This document shows positions 46,838-56,467 of a stretch of 64,000 nt of DNA, one piece after another. Position 1 is the stretch's first letter; every line of letters starts with the position of its first letter. A model generated the notes under the pieces. It was given only the letters and a program-made list of their open reading frames with translations, searched no databases and was not told the origin of the DNA. Source of the stretch: Collimonas sp. OK307. Its GTDB lineage: Bacteria; Pseudomonadota; Gammaproteobacteria; Burkholderiales; Burkholderiaceae_D. Location of the stretch: positions 62,001 through 126,000 of the forward strand of contig NZ_FOQI01000015.1 of the NCBI RefSeq assembly GCF_900113705.1. Reading direction: 5' to 3'. The translations under genes and the position numbers were made by a program.

Positions 46838-47604
46838 CTATACAAAATACAGACTCACAGAATTTGGTCGGGCAGGTGGCTTTGGTCACCGGCGCCTCGC
46901 GCGGAATCGGCCGGGCTATCGCATTGCAATTGCTCCAGCGCGGCGCCAAGGTGATTGGCACCGCAACCTCCGAAGCGGGTGCAGCGGCGATCACAGAGTA
47001 TATGGAAGCCAGCCAGCCGGGCCAGGGGCGCGGTATTGTGTTGAATGTGAATGACGCTGCCGGTTGTGCGGCGGCAGTCGAGTTGACGCAGAAGGAATTC
47101 GGCGGCCTGTCGATCCTTGTCAATAATGCCGGCATTACCCAGGATCAACTGGCAATGCGCATGAAGGACGAGGAATGGGATGCTGTCATCGCCACCAACC
47201 TGACCGCTGTAGCGCGTTTGTCGCGCGCGGTCCTGCGTGGCATGATGAAAGCCAAGCACGGCCGTATCATCAATATCACCTCGGTAGTCGGTTCGGCTGG
47301 CAATCCGGGGCAAATGAACTATGCTGCGGCCAAGGCCGGCGTATCCGGCATGAGCAGGGCGCTGGCGCGCGAGATCGGCAGCCGCAACATTACGGTCAAT
47401 TGCGTAGCGCCCGGTTTTATCGATACCGATATGACCAAGGACCTGGGCGAGCAGCAGCACGCTGCATTGCTGCAACAGATTCCGCTGGGACGGCTGGGTG
47501 CTGCAGATGATGTGGCAGCGGCTGTGGTTTTCCTGGCATCGCCACAAGCCAGCTATATCACGGGCACTACTTTGCACGTGAATGGCGGCATGTACATGAG
47601 CTAA
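46834..47604 (+). CDS. fabG: 3-oxoacyl-ACP reductase
   Basis: 256 aa short-chain dehydrogenase reducing beta-ketoacyl-ACP with NADPH. Cofactor loop TGASRGIGRA at residues 19-28, NNAG at 97-100, catalytic Ser150, Tyr163 and Lys167 (NYAAAK). GTG start, translationally coupled to fabD. About ten residues longer than E. coli FabG at the N-terminus and within a loop. Confidence 0.97.
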   Translation: MTIQNTDSQNLVGQVALVTGASRGIGRAIALQLLQRGAKVIGTATSEAGAAAITEYMEASQPGQGRGIVLNVNDAAGCAAAVELTQKEFGGLSILVNNAGITQDQLAMRMKDEEWDAVIATNLTAVARLSRAVLRGMMKAKHGRIINITSVVGSAGNPGQMNYAAAKAGVSGMSRALAREIGSRNITVNCVAPGFIDTDMTKDLGEQQHAALLQQIPLGRLGAADDVAAAVVFLASPQASYITGTTLHVNGGMYMS

Positions 47605-47688
47605 AACGGACGTGCAGTTCCGGGCTTATATCAGAGTTAAATCAGACTTAAATGTAAGTAGTACCATTTAGTACCAATTTAGAAGCTT

Positions 47689-47716
47689 TTGACATAGTTT
47701 TGTTAAATCTTAAAGA
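47689..47716 (+). promoter_or_regulatory. Possible separate promoter for acpP
   Basis: TTGACA (47689-47694), then TAAAGA (47711-47716) at 16 bp, about 78 bp before acpP. The 189-bp gap between fabG and acpP is A/T-rich. The extra promoter would fit the high demand for ACP. Confidence 0.4.
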
Positions 47717-47793
47717 CTAATGTCGAAAGTAAATTTTCAATGCGCAAACCTGCTAAAATGCGCGCACTTTCTGTAACCTAATGGAGGCATCAC

Positions 47794-48036
47794 ATGTCCG
47801 ATATCGAACAACGCGTTAAAAAAATCGTCGCTGAGCAACTGGGCGTCGCAGAAGCTGACATCAAGATCGAATCGTCGTTTGTTAACGATCTGGGTGCTGA
47901 CTCACTCGACACAGTTGAACTGGTGATGGCACTGGAAGATGAGTTCGAAATGGAAATTCCTGACGAACAAGCTGAAAAAATTACTACAGTGCAACAAGCT
48001 ATTGATTACGCTAAGGCCCACGTTAAGGCTGCCTAA
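47794..48036 (+). CDS. acpP: Acyl carrier protein
   Basis: 80 aa acidic protein. Phosphopantetheine site Ser37 in [16 protein letters not shown]. Carries growing acyl chains; modified by AcpS, encoded at 61.6 kb. SD TGGAGG before the ATG. Thirty bp upstream of fabF. Confidence 0.98.
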   Translation: MSDIEQRVKKIVAEQLGVAEADIKIESSFVNDLGADSLDTVELVMALEDEFEMEIPDEQAEKITTVQQAIDYAKAHVKAA

Positions 48037-48066
48037 GCAAGCTTTGAATGTATCCAGGAGAACCGC

Positions 48067-49308
48067 TTGAGCCGCACACGTGAACGCCGCGTTGTGATAA
48101 CTGGCCTGGGTTGCATTTCACCGGTCGGCAATACGATTGCCGATGCGTGGAATGCGATTATCTCAGGCAAATCAGGGATCGCAGCCATCACCAAGTTTGA
48201 CGCCACCGCTTTTTCCACGCGTTTTGCGGGAGAAGTGAAGGGCTTCAATATCGAAGATTACATTCCTGCCAAAGAAGCACGGCATATGGATACTTTTATC
48301 CACTATGGCATGGCGGCAGGGATGCAGGCGATGCAAGACAGTGGCCTGGAAGTAACTGAAACTAATGCTGAGCGGATAGGCGTCATCATCGGCTCCGGCA
48401 TTGGTGGTTTGCCTTTGATCGAAGAAACGCATGCCGAACTGACCGCTCGCGGTCCGCGCCGGATTAGCCCTTTCTTCATCCCGGCATCGATCATCAACAT
48501 GATTTCAGGCAATCTGTCGATCAAATACGGTCTTAAAGGACCGAATCTGGCGATCGTGACTGCTTGTACTACAGGTTTGCATTGTATCGGTGCTGCCGGC
48601 CGCATGATTCAGTACGGCGACGCCGATGTGATGATTGCCGGCGGTGCGGAGTCCAGCGTGTCGCCGTTGGGCGTTGGCGGTTTTGCGTCAGCGCGCGCAT
48701 TGTCGTCGCGTAATGACGATCCCGCCACGGCTTCGCGTCCGTGGGACAAGGATCGGGACGGTTTCGTATTAGGTGAGGGCGCCGGTGTGCTGGTGCTCGA
48801 AGAATACGAACATGCCAAGGCGCGCGGCGCCAAGATTTATGCGGAACTGCTTGGCTTCGGCATGAGCGGCGATGCTTATCACATGACTGCTCCTAGCCTG
48901 GATGGCCCGCGTCGTTGCGTCGGCAATGCCTTGCGCGATGCCGGCGTCAACGCCGACCAGGTGCAATATCTGAATGCGCATGGTACTTCGACACCATTGG
49001 GCGACAAGAATGAAACGGAAGCGATCAAGGCCGCTTTCGGTGATCATGCTTATAAGCTGGTGGTGAATTCGACCAAGTCGATGACCGGACATCTGTTGGG
49101 TGGCGCCGGTGGACTGGAGTCGGTATTTACAGTGTTGGCTCTGCATAATCAAATCTCGCCGCCGACGACCAATATTTTCAATCAAGATCCTGAATGTGAT
49201 CTTGATTACTGCGCCAACACGGCACGGGACATGAAAATAGACATCGCAGTCAAAAATTCATTCGGCTTTGGCGGCACGAATGGCACCCTGGTTTTTGGCA
49301 AAATTTAA
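48067..49308 (+). CDS. fabF: 3-oxoacyl-ACP synthase II
   Basis: 413 aa from TTG 48067, chosen because AGGAG (48056-48060) sits at proper spacing and [14 protein letters not shown] follows. Catalytic Cys167 in TACTTG, His residues in [11 protein letters not shown] near 303 and TGHLLGGAG near 340, and the C-terminal [14 protein letters not shown]. Elongates acyl-ACP. Last gene of the fab cluster, closed by a strong terminator. Confidence 0.97.
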   Translation: MSRTRERRVVITGLGCISPVGNTIADAWNAIISGKSGIAAITKFDATAFSTRFAGEVKGFNIEDYIPAKEARHMDTFIHYGMAAGMQAMQDSGLEVTETNAERIGVIIGSGIGGLPLIEETHAELTARGPRRISPFFIPASIINMISGNLSIKYGLKGPNLAIVTACTTGLHCIGAAGRMIQYGDADVMIAGGAESSVSPLGVGGFASARALSSRNDDPATASRPWDKDRDGFVLGEGAGVLVLEEYEHAKARGAKIYAELLGFGMSGDAYHMTAPSLDGPRRCVGNALRDAGVNADQVQYLNAHGTSTPLGDKNETEAIKAAFGDHAYKLVVNSTKSMTGHLLGGAGGLESVFTVLALHNQISPPTTNIFNQDPECDLDYCANTARDMKIDIAVKNSFGFGGTNGTLVFGKI

Positions 49309-49323
49309 AATTTTGCAACAGGC

Positions 49324-49364
49324 TTCGAACCGGTCTCTGTCGAGACCGGTTCGAATTTCGCTTT
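49324..49364 (+). terminator. Terminator after fabF
   Basis: Perfect 14-bp stem TTCGAACCGGTCTC (49324-49337) / GAGACCGGTTCGAA (49342-49355), loop TGTC, then T-rich TTTCGCTTT. Starts 15 bp past the stop. Confidence 0.75.
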
Positions 49365-49372
49365 AACTTCTC

Positions 49373-49876
49373 ATGATGTCGATCGCCCTGTCTGCCGTTA
49401 TCCGGCCATCCAAGGTGATGTCTGCGCTGGTGAGTTTGCAGTGTCTGCTGGCCGGCTCGGTTGGCATCCTGATTGCCGTTGGTGCTGTAGGCGATTTACC
49501 GTTATCCGAGCGCCTTGCTCTGGCCGCGCTGTGTTTGTCGGCGGCTATTTACGGCATAACGCGCTACACTCGTAGCAGGCAAGCAGTTCAAATCAATATT
49601 TCCGGAAACGGCCATATCAGACTTGTCGATGTGGCAACGGTCAAGGCCGTACCTGCCGCGAAACAGACACCATTACGAGTGAAGTTGCTTGAAGGCACCA
49701 CTCTCTGGTCACATTTACTGCTGCTGCGCCTTCGATTGGATAGCGGCTCGGTCCGAACAATCGCTATACTGCCTGATAGCGTTTCTAATGATGCTTTCAG
49801 AAGATTATCCGTGGCATGCCGCTGGATTGCGTCGCGCACGGATAAAACAGGGCTCGTTGGGTTAGATAATGAATAA
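49373..49876 (+). CDS. YgfX-like membrane protein
   Basis: 167 aa. Two hydrophobic segments near the N-terminus (about residues 17-38 and 45-63), then a beta-rich cytoplasmic domain (TLWSHLLLLRLRLDSGSVRTIAILPDSVSNDAFRRLSVACRW). This layout resembles YgfX/CptA-like proteins often found before rpoE in betaproteobacteria. Exact function unknown and the family call is tentative. Two adjacent start codons (49373, 49376). Confidence 0.7.
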   Translation: MMSIALSAVIRPSKVMSALVSLQCLLAGSVGILIAVGAVGDLPLSERLALAALCLSAAIYGITRYTRSRQAVQINISGNGHIRLVDVATVKAVPAAKQTPLRVKLLEGTTLWSHLLLLRLRLDSGSVRTIAILPDSVSNDAFRRLSVACRWIASRTDKTGLVGLDNE

Positions 49877-49886
49877 GCATTTTCTT

Positions 49887-49913
49887 GAACTTTTGTCATT
49901 GCTTACTATCTAT
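49887..49913 (+). promoter_or_regulatory. Possible sigma-E promoter of the rpoE operon
   Basis: GAACTT (49887-49892), 16 bp, TCTAT (49909-49913), close to the GAACTT-N16-TCTGA consensus, 45 bp before the rpoE start. Autoregulation would be normal for rpoE. Confidence 0.45.
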
Positions 49914-49957
49914 TCCGGCACCCTAATGCAGGTCGCAACAAAACAAGGGAATGGGGA

Positions 49958-50560
49958 TTGACGACAGAACGCGAAATTGATCAACTGCTTGTCGAGCGCG
50001 TACAGCGTGGCGATAAGAAGGCGTTCGAGCTCTTGGTTATTAAATACCAACGCAAGCTGATGCGTCTTGTGTCGCGGCTGGTACGCGATCAGGCAGAAGC
50101 TGAGGATGTTGTGCAGGAAGCCTTTATCAAGGCGTACCGGGCACTGCCTCAGTTTAGGGGCGACTCGGCCTTTTATACCTGGCTGTATCGGATTGGCATA
50201 AATACTGCTAAGAATTATTTGGTGACCCAGGGACGCAGGGCGCCCACCTCAACTGAAGCAAATTCTGAAGAAGCAGAAACTTTTGACGATGGCGAGCAAC
50301 TAAGGGATATAAACACCCCGGAATCTTTGCTGGCCACCAAGCAGATAGCGCAAACCGTGAACACTGCAATGGAGGCTTTGCCGGCGGAGTTGCGTACGGC
50401 GATTACCTTACGTGAGATAGAGGGTTTGAGTTATGACGAGATTGCTGAGGCAATGGGATGTCCGATAGGAACGGTGCGCAGTCGGATATTTAGGGCACGG
50501 GAAGCTATCGCAGATAAGTTGAGGCCATTGCTGGATACGGCCATCGACAAACGTTGGTAA
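49958..50560 (+). CDS. rpoE: RNA polymerase sigma factor RpoE
   Basis: 200 aa ECF sigma factor for envelope stress. TTG start with AAGGGA upstream. Region 2: FELLVIKYQRKLMRLVSRLVRDQAEAEDVVQEAFIKAYRALPQFRGDSAFYTWLYRIGINTAKN. Region 4: LRTAITLREIEGLSYDEIAEAMGCPIGTVRSRIFRAREAI. Acidic linker between. Followed by rseA, rseB and a DegP-type protease in one operon. Confidence 0.96.
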   Translation: MTTEREIDQLLVERVQRGDKKAFELLVIKYQRKLMRLVSRLVRDQAEAEDVVQEAFIKAYRALPQFRGDSAFYTWLYRIGINTAKNYLVTQGRRAPTSTEANSEEAETFDDGEQLRDINTPESLLATKQIAQTVNTAMEALPAELRTAITLREIEGLSYDEIAEAMGCPIGTVRSRIFRAREAIADKLRPLLDTAIDKRW

Positions 50561-50622
50561 AACGTAAAAAAAGATAGTGGTTTTTCGGGAACGAAGGGGT
50601 TGGCCTGGTTTTAAGGTGACAT

Positions 50623-51255
50623 ATGAATACCAAAGATATAACCCAAGAGCAGATTTCTGCCTTGGCTGACGGTGAGTTGTCCAATGCCTATGTGGATATG
50701 GCAATGGCTGCTTTGCGTCAGACTGAAGGTCGCGACACATGGGACGTCTATCACCAGATAGGCGACATCATGCGTTCGGATGATATGGCGTTGACCATGA
50801 GTCCGGATTTTTTCAGCCGCATGTCGGCGCGCTTAGACGCTGAGCCTGCAATTATTGCTGCGCCCCTGGCCGCCACTTTGCAGCCTGCCGAGCGTCATGC
50901 TGTCGGTGGCGGCCAGTCTATGCGCTTTGGCATCACGGGCGGCGTCGGGCGTTCCATCAAACGCTTTGCCTTGCCTGGCATGGCTGCTGCGGCCGTAGCG
51001 GCAGCGGCTTTCATCATCACGCCGCAAACGGCGGTGGTCGGCGGCCCGGCGTCCAATGGGGCGGCAACGTCGCAACTGGCCCTGGCTTCGGCATCTGCAG
51101 TCGGCGACGATCACGCCGTCACACGTAACGGAGAAGTGTTACGGGACCCACGGATGGATGAATATCTGGTGGCGCATCAACGTTTCTCTCCTTCCCTTTA
51201 TAGCGCTGCGCAATACGCACGGCCGGCCACATACGCACCTGATGCTAATAACTAA
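50623..51255 (+). CDS. rseA: Anti-sigma-E factor RseA
   Basis: 210 aa. N-terminal RseA domain (QEQISALADGELSNAYVDMAMAALRQTEGRDTWDVYHQIGDIMRS, residues 8-52) binds RpoE. A single membrane helix lies near residues 108-130 (ALPGMAAAAVAAAAFIITP), followed by a periplasmic tail ending in the common LYSAAQYARPATY. It holds sigma-E inactive until cleaved by stress proteases. Stop is one base from the rseB start. Confidence 0.92.
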   Translation: MNTKDITQEQISALADGELSNAYVDMAMAALRQTEGRDTWDVYHQIGDIMRSDDMALTMSPDFFSRMSARLDAEPAIIAAPLAATLQPAERHAVGGGQSMRFGITGGVGRSIKRFALPGMAAAAVAAAAFIITPQTAVVGGPASNGAATSQLALASASAVGDDHAVTRNGEVLRDPRMDEYLVAHQRFSPSLYSAAQYARPATYAPDANN

Positions 51256-51256
51256 C

Positions 51257-52285
51257 ATGCGGCAGACGCGGGTCTTGCTAGGAGTTGTTCTGTCGCTGGT
51301 CATGGTGCTTTCCGCGCAAGCGGAAAGCACCGATGGCGCAAATGCGGCTGCAAATGCAGCCGACAAGCAGGAGGCGCAGACGCTGCTGAAAAAAATCCAG
51401 TCGGCGGCGCAAAGACTGAGTTATTCCGGTACTTTCATCTATCAGCAGGCAAACCAGATACGCACGTCGCGTATTACGCATATGCTGGATGGCCGGAATG
51501 AAATAGAAAAATTGGAAATCCTCGATGGCCAGCCGCGCGAATATATCCGGCGTAACGAGGATGTCACCTGCTATATGCCGGAGGTTAAAACCAAGATAGT
51601 CGAGAGGCGCGTCACACAAGACGGTTTTCCTGCCATTTTGGCGGCGCTGCCGGCCGACCTGACCGATTATTACAATGTAAAAATGGGCGAGACCGGGCGG
51701 GTCGCCGGTTTTGATTGCCAGGCCGTGCTGCTGGAACCCAGGGACAATATGCGTTATGGTTACAAGCTATGGGCAGAGAAAAAATCCGGCTTGTTGTTGC
51801 GGGCGCAAACGCTGAACGGCAAGAATGAAATCATCGAGCAGATTTCGTTTACCCAAGTCGCCATCGGCAATATCGACCACAATCTATTGAAGCCGAGCTT
51901 TGGCAACACCAATGCGTGGCATACCGAAAGCAGCGTAATCAATCCCTCCAATCTGAACGAGTGGACAGTTACCGGCATGCCTCCGGGTTTCAAGAAAGTA
52001 CGCGAACTCAAGCGTATGGTGGCGGATGCGCCGGCCGCGAAGAGCGCTCCCGGTACGCCGGTAACGCGGCGCGAAGTTTCGCAGCTGATTTTTTCAGACG
52101 GGCTGGTGGCGATTTCCATATTTATCGAACCAGGCAGTCAAAGCCGTACCGAAGGATCCTTGCAGCAGGGAGCATTGAATATCGTGGGTAAGCGCCAGGG
52201 GGAATACTGGTTGACGATTGTTGGCGATGTGCCGCCGGCGGCAATGCGGCAGGTGGCGAATTCGATTGAACTCAAAAACAAATAA
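51257..52285 (+). CDS. rseB: Sigma-E regulatory protein RseB (MucB)
   Basis: 342 aa from ATG 51257; an in-frame ATG at 51242 overlaps rseA. Signal peptide RQTRVLLGVVLSLVMVLSAQA. Then the MucB/RseB N-terminal LolA-like domain (LLKKIQSAAQRLSYSGTFIYQQ) and C-terminal domain (NEWTVTGMPPGFKKVRELKR). Periplasmic protein that shields RseA from protease and senses mislocalised lipopolysaccharide. Confidence 0.94.
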   Translation: MRQTRVLLGVVLSLVMVLSAQAESTDGANAAANAADKQEAQTLLKKIQSAAQRLSYSGTFIYQQANQIRTSRITHMLDGRNEIEKLEILDGQPREYIRRNEDVTCYMPEVKTKIVERRVTQDGFPAILAALPADLTDYYNVKMGETGRVAGFDCQAVLLEPRDNMRYGYKLWAEKKSGLLLRAQTLNGKNEIIEQISFTQVAIGNIDHNLLKPSFGNTNAWHTESSVINPSNLNEWTVTGMPPGFKKVRELKRMVADAPAAKSAPGTPVTRREVSQLIFSDGLVAISIFIEPGSQSRTEGSLQQGALNIVGKRQGEYWLTIVGDVPPAAMRQVANSIELKNK

Positions 52286-52292
52286 AACTTAT

Positions 52293-53801
52293 ATGACTAT
52301 GAAAACGGCAAATCCGGTTCGTTACGTTTTGTCTGCAATGGTTGTTGGTGTCGTTGGCGTCACATCAGCTCTTTTTGTTCCTGTCGTGATTGGCATCGGC
52401 CCCCAGGCGATCGCTGCACCGGTATCCGGATTGCCGGACTTTACCGATATCGTCGAAAAAACCGGCCCTGCAGTGGTCAATATCCGCACCACGGAAAAAG
52501 TCAAAACCGGTTCCGGCCAGGGGGATTCAGACGATCCTAGCGACGCCGAAATGCAAGATTTCTTCCGTCGTTTTTTTGGTGTTCCGGTTCCCAACACGCC
52601 GCGCCCGCAGGCCCCGGCCCCGCGCGGCCGCAAGGCTGAGCCCAAGCCGCAGGAAGAAGTGCCGCGCGGCGTAGGTTCCGGTTTCGTGATTTCGGCCGAC
52701 GGCTATGTCATGACCAATGCGCACGTAATCGACGGCGCCAGCGAAGTGTATGTAACGCTGACCGACAAGCGCGAATTCAAAGCCAAGGTGATCGGCGCGG
52801 ATACGCGCAGCGACGTCGCCTTGTTGAAAATCGACGGCGCCAACTTGCCACGCTTGACGATCGGCGATTCCGACAAGATCAAGGCCGGCGAATGGGTGTT
52901 GGCGATCGGTTCGCCGTTCGGCCTGGAAAATACTGTGACTGCCGGCATCATTTCGGCGAAAGCGCGCGATACCGGCGACTACCTGCCCTTGATCCAGACC
53001 GACGTCGCCGTCAATCCCGGTAATTCCGGCGGCCCGTTGATCAATATGCGTGGCGAAGTGGTTGGCATCAACTCGCAAATCTACAGCCGCTCCGGCGGCT
53101 TCATGGGAATTTCGTTTGCGGTGCCGATTGATGAAGCCATGCGCGTGTCGGACCAGTTGAAAACAACCGGCAAGGTGACGCGCGGCCGAATTGGCGTGCA
53201 GATCGGCGAAGTGACCAAAGATGTGGCCGAGTCGCTGGGCTTGCCTAAAGCTGAAGGCGCCCTGGTCGCCAGGGTCGAGGCTGATGGCCCGGCCGCCAAG
53301 GCTGGCTTGCAGGCTGGCGACATCATCTTGAAATTCAACGGTGTGGCAATTGAGAAGGCTAACGACTTGCCGCGCCTGGTTGGCAATACCAAGCCAGGAG
53401 CGCGCGGTACGATCAGCGTCTGGCGCAAGGGTAGCAGCCGCGACTTCCCGATCGTGATCACGGAACTGGCGGCCGATAAAATCGCCCCGGATGACGCTCC
53501 GAAGCCGAAGAAGGAGCCGCAGGTTGCCAATGCGCTTGGCCTGATCGTCAGTGATTTGACCGACGCCAAAAAGAAAGAGTTGGGCATCGATGCTGGCGTG
53601 TTGGTCGAGTCGGCCGAAGGTAGCGCGGGCCGGGTCGGTTTGCGTGCCGGCGACGTGGTGCAACGCTTGAACAATACCGATATCAAGGACGCCAAGCAGT
53701 TCAACGCACTGGTCGCCAAGCTGGAGCCGAAGAAAATGGCTGTGCTGCTGGTACGTCGCGGCGAGTCGTCGCAATTCGTACCGCTGCGCCCAGGCAACTG
53801 A
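52293..53801 (+). CDS. mucD: Do family periplasmic serine endoprotease (DegP/MucD)
   Basis: 502 aa. Export signal to about residue 42. Catalytic triad His144 (TNAHVIDG), Asp174 (SDVALLKID) and Ser245 (GNSGGPL). PDZ domains at about 285-385 and 405-495. Degrades misfolded envelope proteins and completes the sigma-E operon. Start is 8 bp after rseB. Linker near 100-120 is Pro/Arg-rich, as in MucD-type members. Confidence 0.94.
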   Translation: MTMKTANPVRYVLSAMVVGVVGVTSALFVPVVIGIGPQAIAAPVSGLPDFTDIVEKTGPAVVNIRTTEKVKTGSGQGDSDDPSDAEMQDFFRRFFGVPVPNTPRPQAPAPRGRKAEPKPQEEVPRGVGSGFVISADGYVMTNAHVIDGASEVYVTLTDKREFKAKVIGADTRSDVALLKIDGANLPRLTIGDSDKIKAGEWVLAIGSPFGLENTVTAGIISAKARDTGDYLPLIQTDVAVNPGNSGGPLINMRGEVVGINSQIYSRSGGFMGISFAVPIDEAMRVSDQLKTTGKVTRGRIGVQIGEVTKDVAESLGLPKAEGALVARVEADGPAAKAGLQAGDIILKFNGVAIEKANDLPRLVGNTKPGARGTISVWRKGSSRDFPIVITELAADKIAPDDAPKPKKEPQVANALGLIVSDLTDAKKKELGIDAGVLVESAEGSAGRVGLRAGDVVQRLNNTDIKDAKQFNALVAKLEPKKMAVLLVRRGESSQFVPLRPGN

Positions 53802-53824
53802 TCGCGCTATTCGTTGTTGTCCGG

Positions 53825-53859
53825 AGCTGCAGGCCCTGGGCCTGCAGCTTTTTGTTTTT
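53825..53859 (+). terminator. Terminator after mucD
   Basis: Perfect 11-bp stem AGCTGCAGGCC (53825-53835) / GGCCTGCAGCT (53839-53849), loop CTG, then TTTTGTTTTT. Confidence 0.88.
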
Positions 53860-53907
53860 GCCGGTCTTGGCTTGCCAGGCTATGTCTTCAGAGGTTGCGG
53901 AGCATTC

Positions 53908-54186
53908 ATGTCAAAAATTTACTTCACGCTGTATAGCCGATCCTACTGTCATCTTTGCGAAGACATGTTGCAGGCGCTATTGGCTTTGCGAGCACCTGGT
54001 GAAAGTGATGCGGGCTGGTTTGACGTAGAAGTGATTGATGTCGACGATCATCCCGATCTGGTGGCTAAGTACGATGAGCTGGTGCCGGTACTTTCAGGAA
54101 GCAAAGATGGCGGCGTATCGATGCAACTTTGTCATTATTTTCTTGATGTTGAATCGGTAAAGAAATTTTTAAGCGAAGACGACTGA
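53908..54186 (+). CDS. Glutaredoxin-like protein (DUF836 type)
   Basis: 92 aa from ATG 53908. Thioredoxin-fold start IYFTLYSRSYCHLCEDML with Cys14 and Cys17 in a CHLC motif, then VEVIDVDDHPDLVAKYDELVPVLSG, which ends with the cis-Pro equivalent. This small redox protein sits between mucD and lepA in many betaproteobacteria; partner unknown. Upstream starts lie in the terminator region and are rejected. Confidence 0.88.
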   Translation: MSKIYFTLYSRSYCHLCEDMLQALLALRAPGESDAGWFDVEVIDVDDHPDLVAKYDELVPVLSGSKDGGVSMQLCHYFLDVESVKKFLSEDD

Positions 54187-54450
54187 GTTGCTCTAGTCCA
54201 GGCATCGGCATATAAATGCAAATATGGCATTTATATTTTCCAAATTGCAATAAAAACTCATATACTCCCGCCAGGAAAGATAAAAAGAGACTCTTATGGC
54301 CCATGCTTTAAGGTGCTTTTAAGATACTTATAGGAGTATGTAGATGAACCGCTTTCCCAGTTATACTGGAAGGCAATATCTTCAGCCCTTTGATTTGTCG
54401 GTTTTCCCCTCTGAAATCCGGTAAAATGGCGGCACTGAATAACCTGTCAT

Positions 54451-54656
54451 AAAAGGCGCTTGCCTGGGACACTAGTGCAGTGTTTCGCACCTGTCGGCAC
54501 ATAAAAGTTCGTCTTTTTGCCCCATACGTCGTTGCGCATCCTCGCGATAGTTCACTATCGCTCCGGCGCGCGTCTAGTCTGGAACAAAAATCCTTTACTT
54601 TTATTCGTGCCGCCAAATACGAACACTACACTGCGCCCGGCTCAGAGCGCCTTTTT
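54451..54656. repeat. Long imperfect palindromic element upstream of lepA
   Basis: The 487-bp gap 54187-54673 has no gene. Arms of ~70 bp at 54451-54525 and 54585-54656 align inverted: AAAAGGCGCT with its complement, GCAGTGT with ACACTGC, then TCGGCAC, AAAAGT and TTTTTG with their complements. The centre holds CGATAG-TTCA-CTATCG preceded by GTTGCGCATC and followed by GCGCGCGTCTAG, like the inner part of the element at 16.6 kb. A degenerate MITE-type repeat is likely. It lies right before lepA, so it may form part of the lepA leader. Confidence 0.55.
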
Positions 54657-54673
54657 TGTAATCGCGTCTGTCA

Positions 54674-56467
54674 ATGAACAACATCCGTAATTTCTCCATC
54701 ATCGCCCACATCGACCACGGTAAATCTACCCTGGCGGACCGTATCATCCAATCTTGCGGCGGCTTGTCCGATCGTGAGATGGGGGCGCAGGTACTCGACT
54801 CAATGGATATTGAGCGCGAGCGCGGCATTACGATCAAGGCTCAGACCGCGGCGCTGTCCTACAAAGCGCTGGATGGCCAGATTTACAATCTGAACCTGAT
54901 CGATACGCCTGGTCACGTCGACTTCAGCTACGAAGTCAGCCGCTCGCTGTCCGCCTGCGAAGGCGCGCTGCTGGTGGTCGATGCTTCGCAAGGCGTGGAA
55001 GCCCAGACCGTGGCCAACTGCTATACCGCGCTGGATCTCGGCGTGGAAGTGGTGCCGGTACTGAACAAGATCGACTTGCCTTCTGCCGATCCGGATAACG
55101 CGATTGCTGAAATCGAAGACGTGATCGGGATCGATGCCCACGACGCGGTGCATTGTTCGGCCAAGACCGGGCTGGGCGTGCGCGAAGTGCTGGAGTCGCT
55201 GATTGTCAAAGTGCCGCCGCCGAAGGGCGATCCGGACGCTCCTTTGCAGGCGCTGATTGTCGATTCCTGGTTCGATAACTACGTCGGCGTCGTGATGCTG
55301 GTGCGTATCAAGAACGGTACTTTGCGTCCTAAGGACAAGATCCTGCTGATGGCCACCGGTTCCCAGCATCTGACCGAAAGCGTCGGCGTGTTCACGCCTA
55401 AATCGCAGTCGCGCGAATCGCTGTCCGCCGGCCAGGTGGGCTTCATCATCGCGGGCATCAAAGAATTGAAGGCAGCCAAGGTTGGCGATACGGTAACGCT
55501 GGCGTCGAAGCCTGCCGCCGAAGCGTTGCCTGGTTTTAAAGAAGTGCAGCCGCAGGTGTTTGCCGGCTTGTTCCCGGTCGAAGCGAACCAGTACGATGCG
55601 CTGCGCGACTCGCTGGAAAAACTCAAGCTGAACGACGCTGCCCTGCAATACGAACCTGAAGTGTCGCAAGCGCTGGGCTTCGGCTTCCGCTGCGGCTTCC
55701 TCGGCTTGCTGCACATGGAAATCGTCCAGGAACGGCTCGAGCGCGAGTTCGACATGGACCTGATCACCACCGCACCTACGGTGATTTACGAAGTGGTAAA
55801 GCGCGATGGCACCATCATGCTGGTGGACAATCCATCGAAGATGCCCGATCCGTCCAATATCGAAGAAGTGCGCGAGCCGATCGTCACGGTCAATTTGTAC
55901 ATGCCGCAAGAGTATGTGGGCTCGGTGATCACACTGTGCACCCAGAAGCGCGGCATGCAGATCGACATGAGTTATCACGGCAAGCAAGTCAAGCTGACCT
56001 ATGAAATCCCGATGGCCGAGGTGGTGCTCGATTTCTTCGATCGCCTGAAATCGACATCGCGCGGTTATGCCTCGATGGACTACGAGTTCAAGGAGTACCG
56101 CTCGGCCGACGTGGTCAAGGTCGACATGCTGATCAACAGCGAAAAAGTCGATGCGCTGGCGATCATCGTGCATCGCGCCAACAGTCAGTACCGCGGCCGC
56201 GCAGTCGCTGCCAAGATGCGCGAGCTGATCCCGCGCCAGATGTTCGACGTCGCGATTCAGGCGGCGATCGGCGCCAATATCATTTCGCGTGAAAACGTCA
56301 AGGCGTTGCGCAAGAACGTGCTGGCAAAGTGCTACGGCGGCGATATCAGCCGTAAGCGCAAATTGCTGGAAAAGCAGAAGGCCGGTAAAAAACGGATGAA
56401 ACAGGTGGGTTCAGTCGAGATCCCGCAAGAAGCATTCCTGGCAATCTTACAAGTGGATGAAAAATGA
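54674..56467 (+). CDS. lepA: Elongation factor 4
   Basis: 597 aa. Ribosome-associated GTPase. G1 motif AHIDHGKST at residues 10-18, G3 [11 protein letters not shown] near 77, G4 NKID near 131. LepA-specific C-terminal region includes [26 protein letters not shown] and [27 protein letters not shown]. Stop overlaps lepB start (ATGA). Confidence 0.98.
   Translation: MNNIRNFSIIAHIDHGKSTLADRIIQSCGGLSDREMGAQVLDSMDIERERGITIKAQTAALSYKALDGQIYNLNLIDTPGHVDFSYEVSRSLSACEGALLVVDASQGVEAQTVANCYTALDLGVEVVPVLNKIDLPSADPDNAIAEIEDVIGIDAHDAVHCSAKTGLGVREVLESLIVKVPPPKGDPDAPLQALIVDSWFDNYVGVVMLVRIKNGTLRPKDKILLMATGSQHLTESVGVFTPKSQSRESLSAGQVGFIIAGIKELKAAKVGDTVTLASKPAAEALPGFKEVQPQVFAGLFPVEANQYDALRDSLEKLKLNDAALQYEPEVSQALGFGFRCGFLGLLHMEIVQERLEREFDMDLITTAPTVIYEVVKRDGTIMLVDNPSKMPDPSNIEEVREPIVTVNLYMPQEYVGSVITLCTQKRGMQIDMSYHGKQVKLTYEIPMAEVVLDFFDRLKSTSRGYASMDYEFKEYRSADVVKVDMLINSEKVDALAIIVHRANSQYRGRAVAAKMRELIPRQMFDVAIQAAIGANIISRENVKALRKNVLAKCYGGDISRKRKLLEKQKAGKKRMKQVGSVEIPQEAFLAILQVDEK

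Noticed and set aside
54800-56173. 457-codon open frame on the minus strand opposite lepA
   Set aside because: Antisense shadow of a highly conserved gene; composition (His/Arg-rich) is not protein-like.
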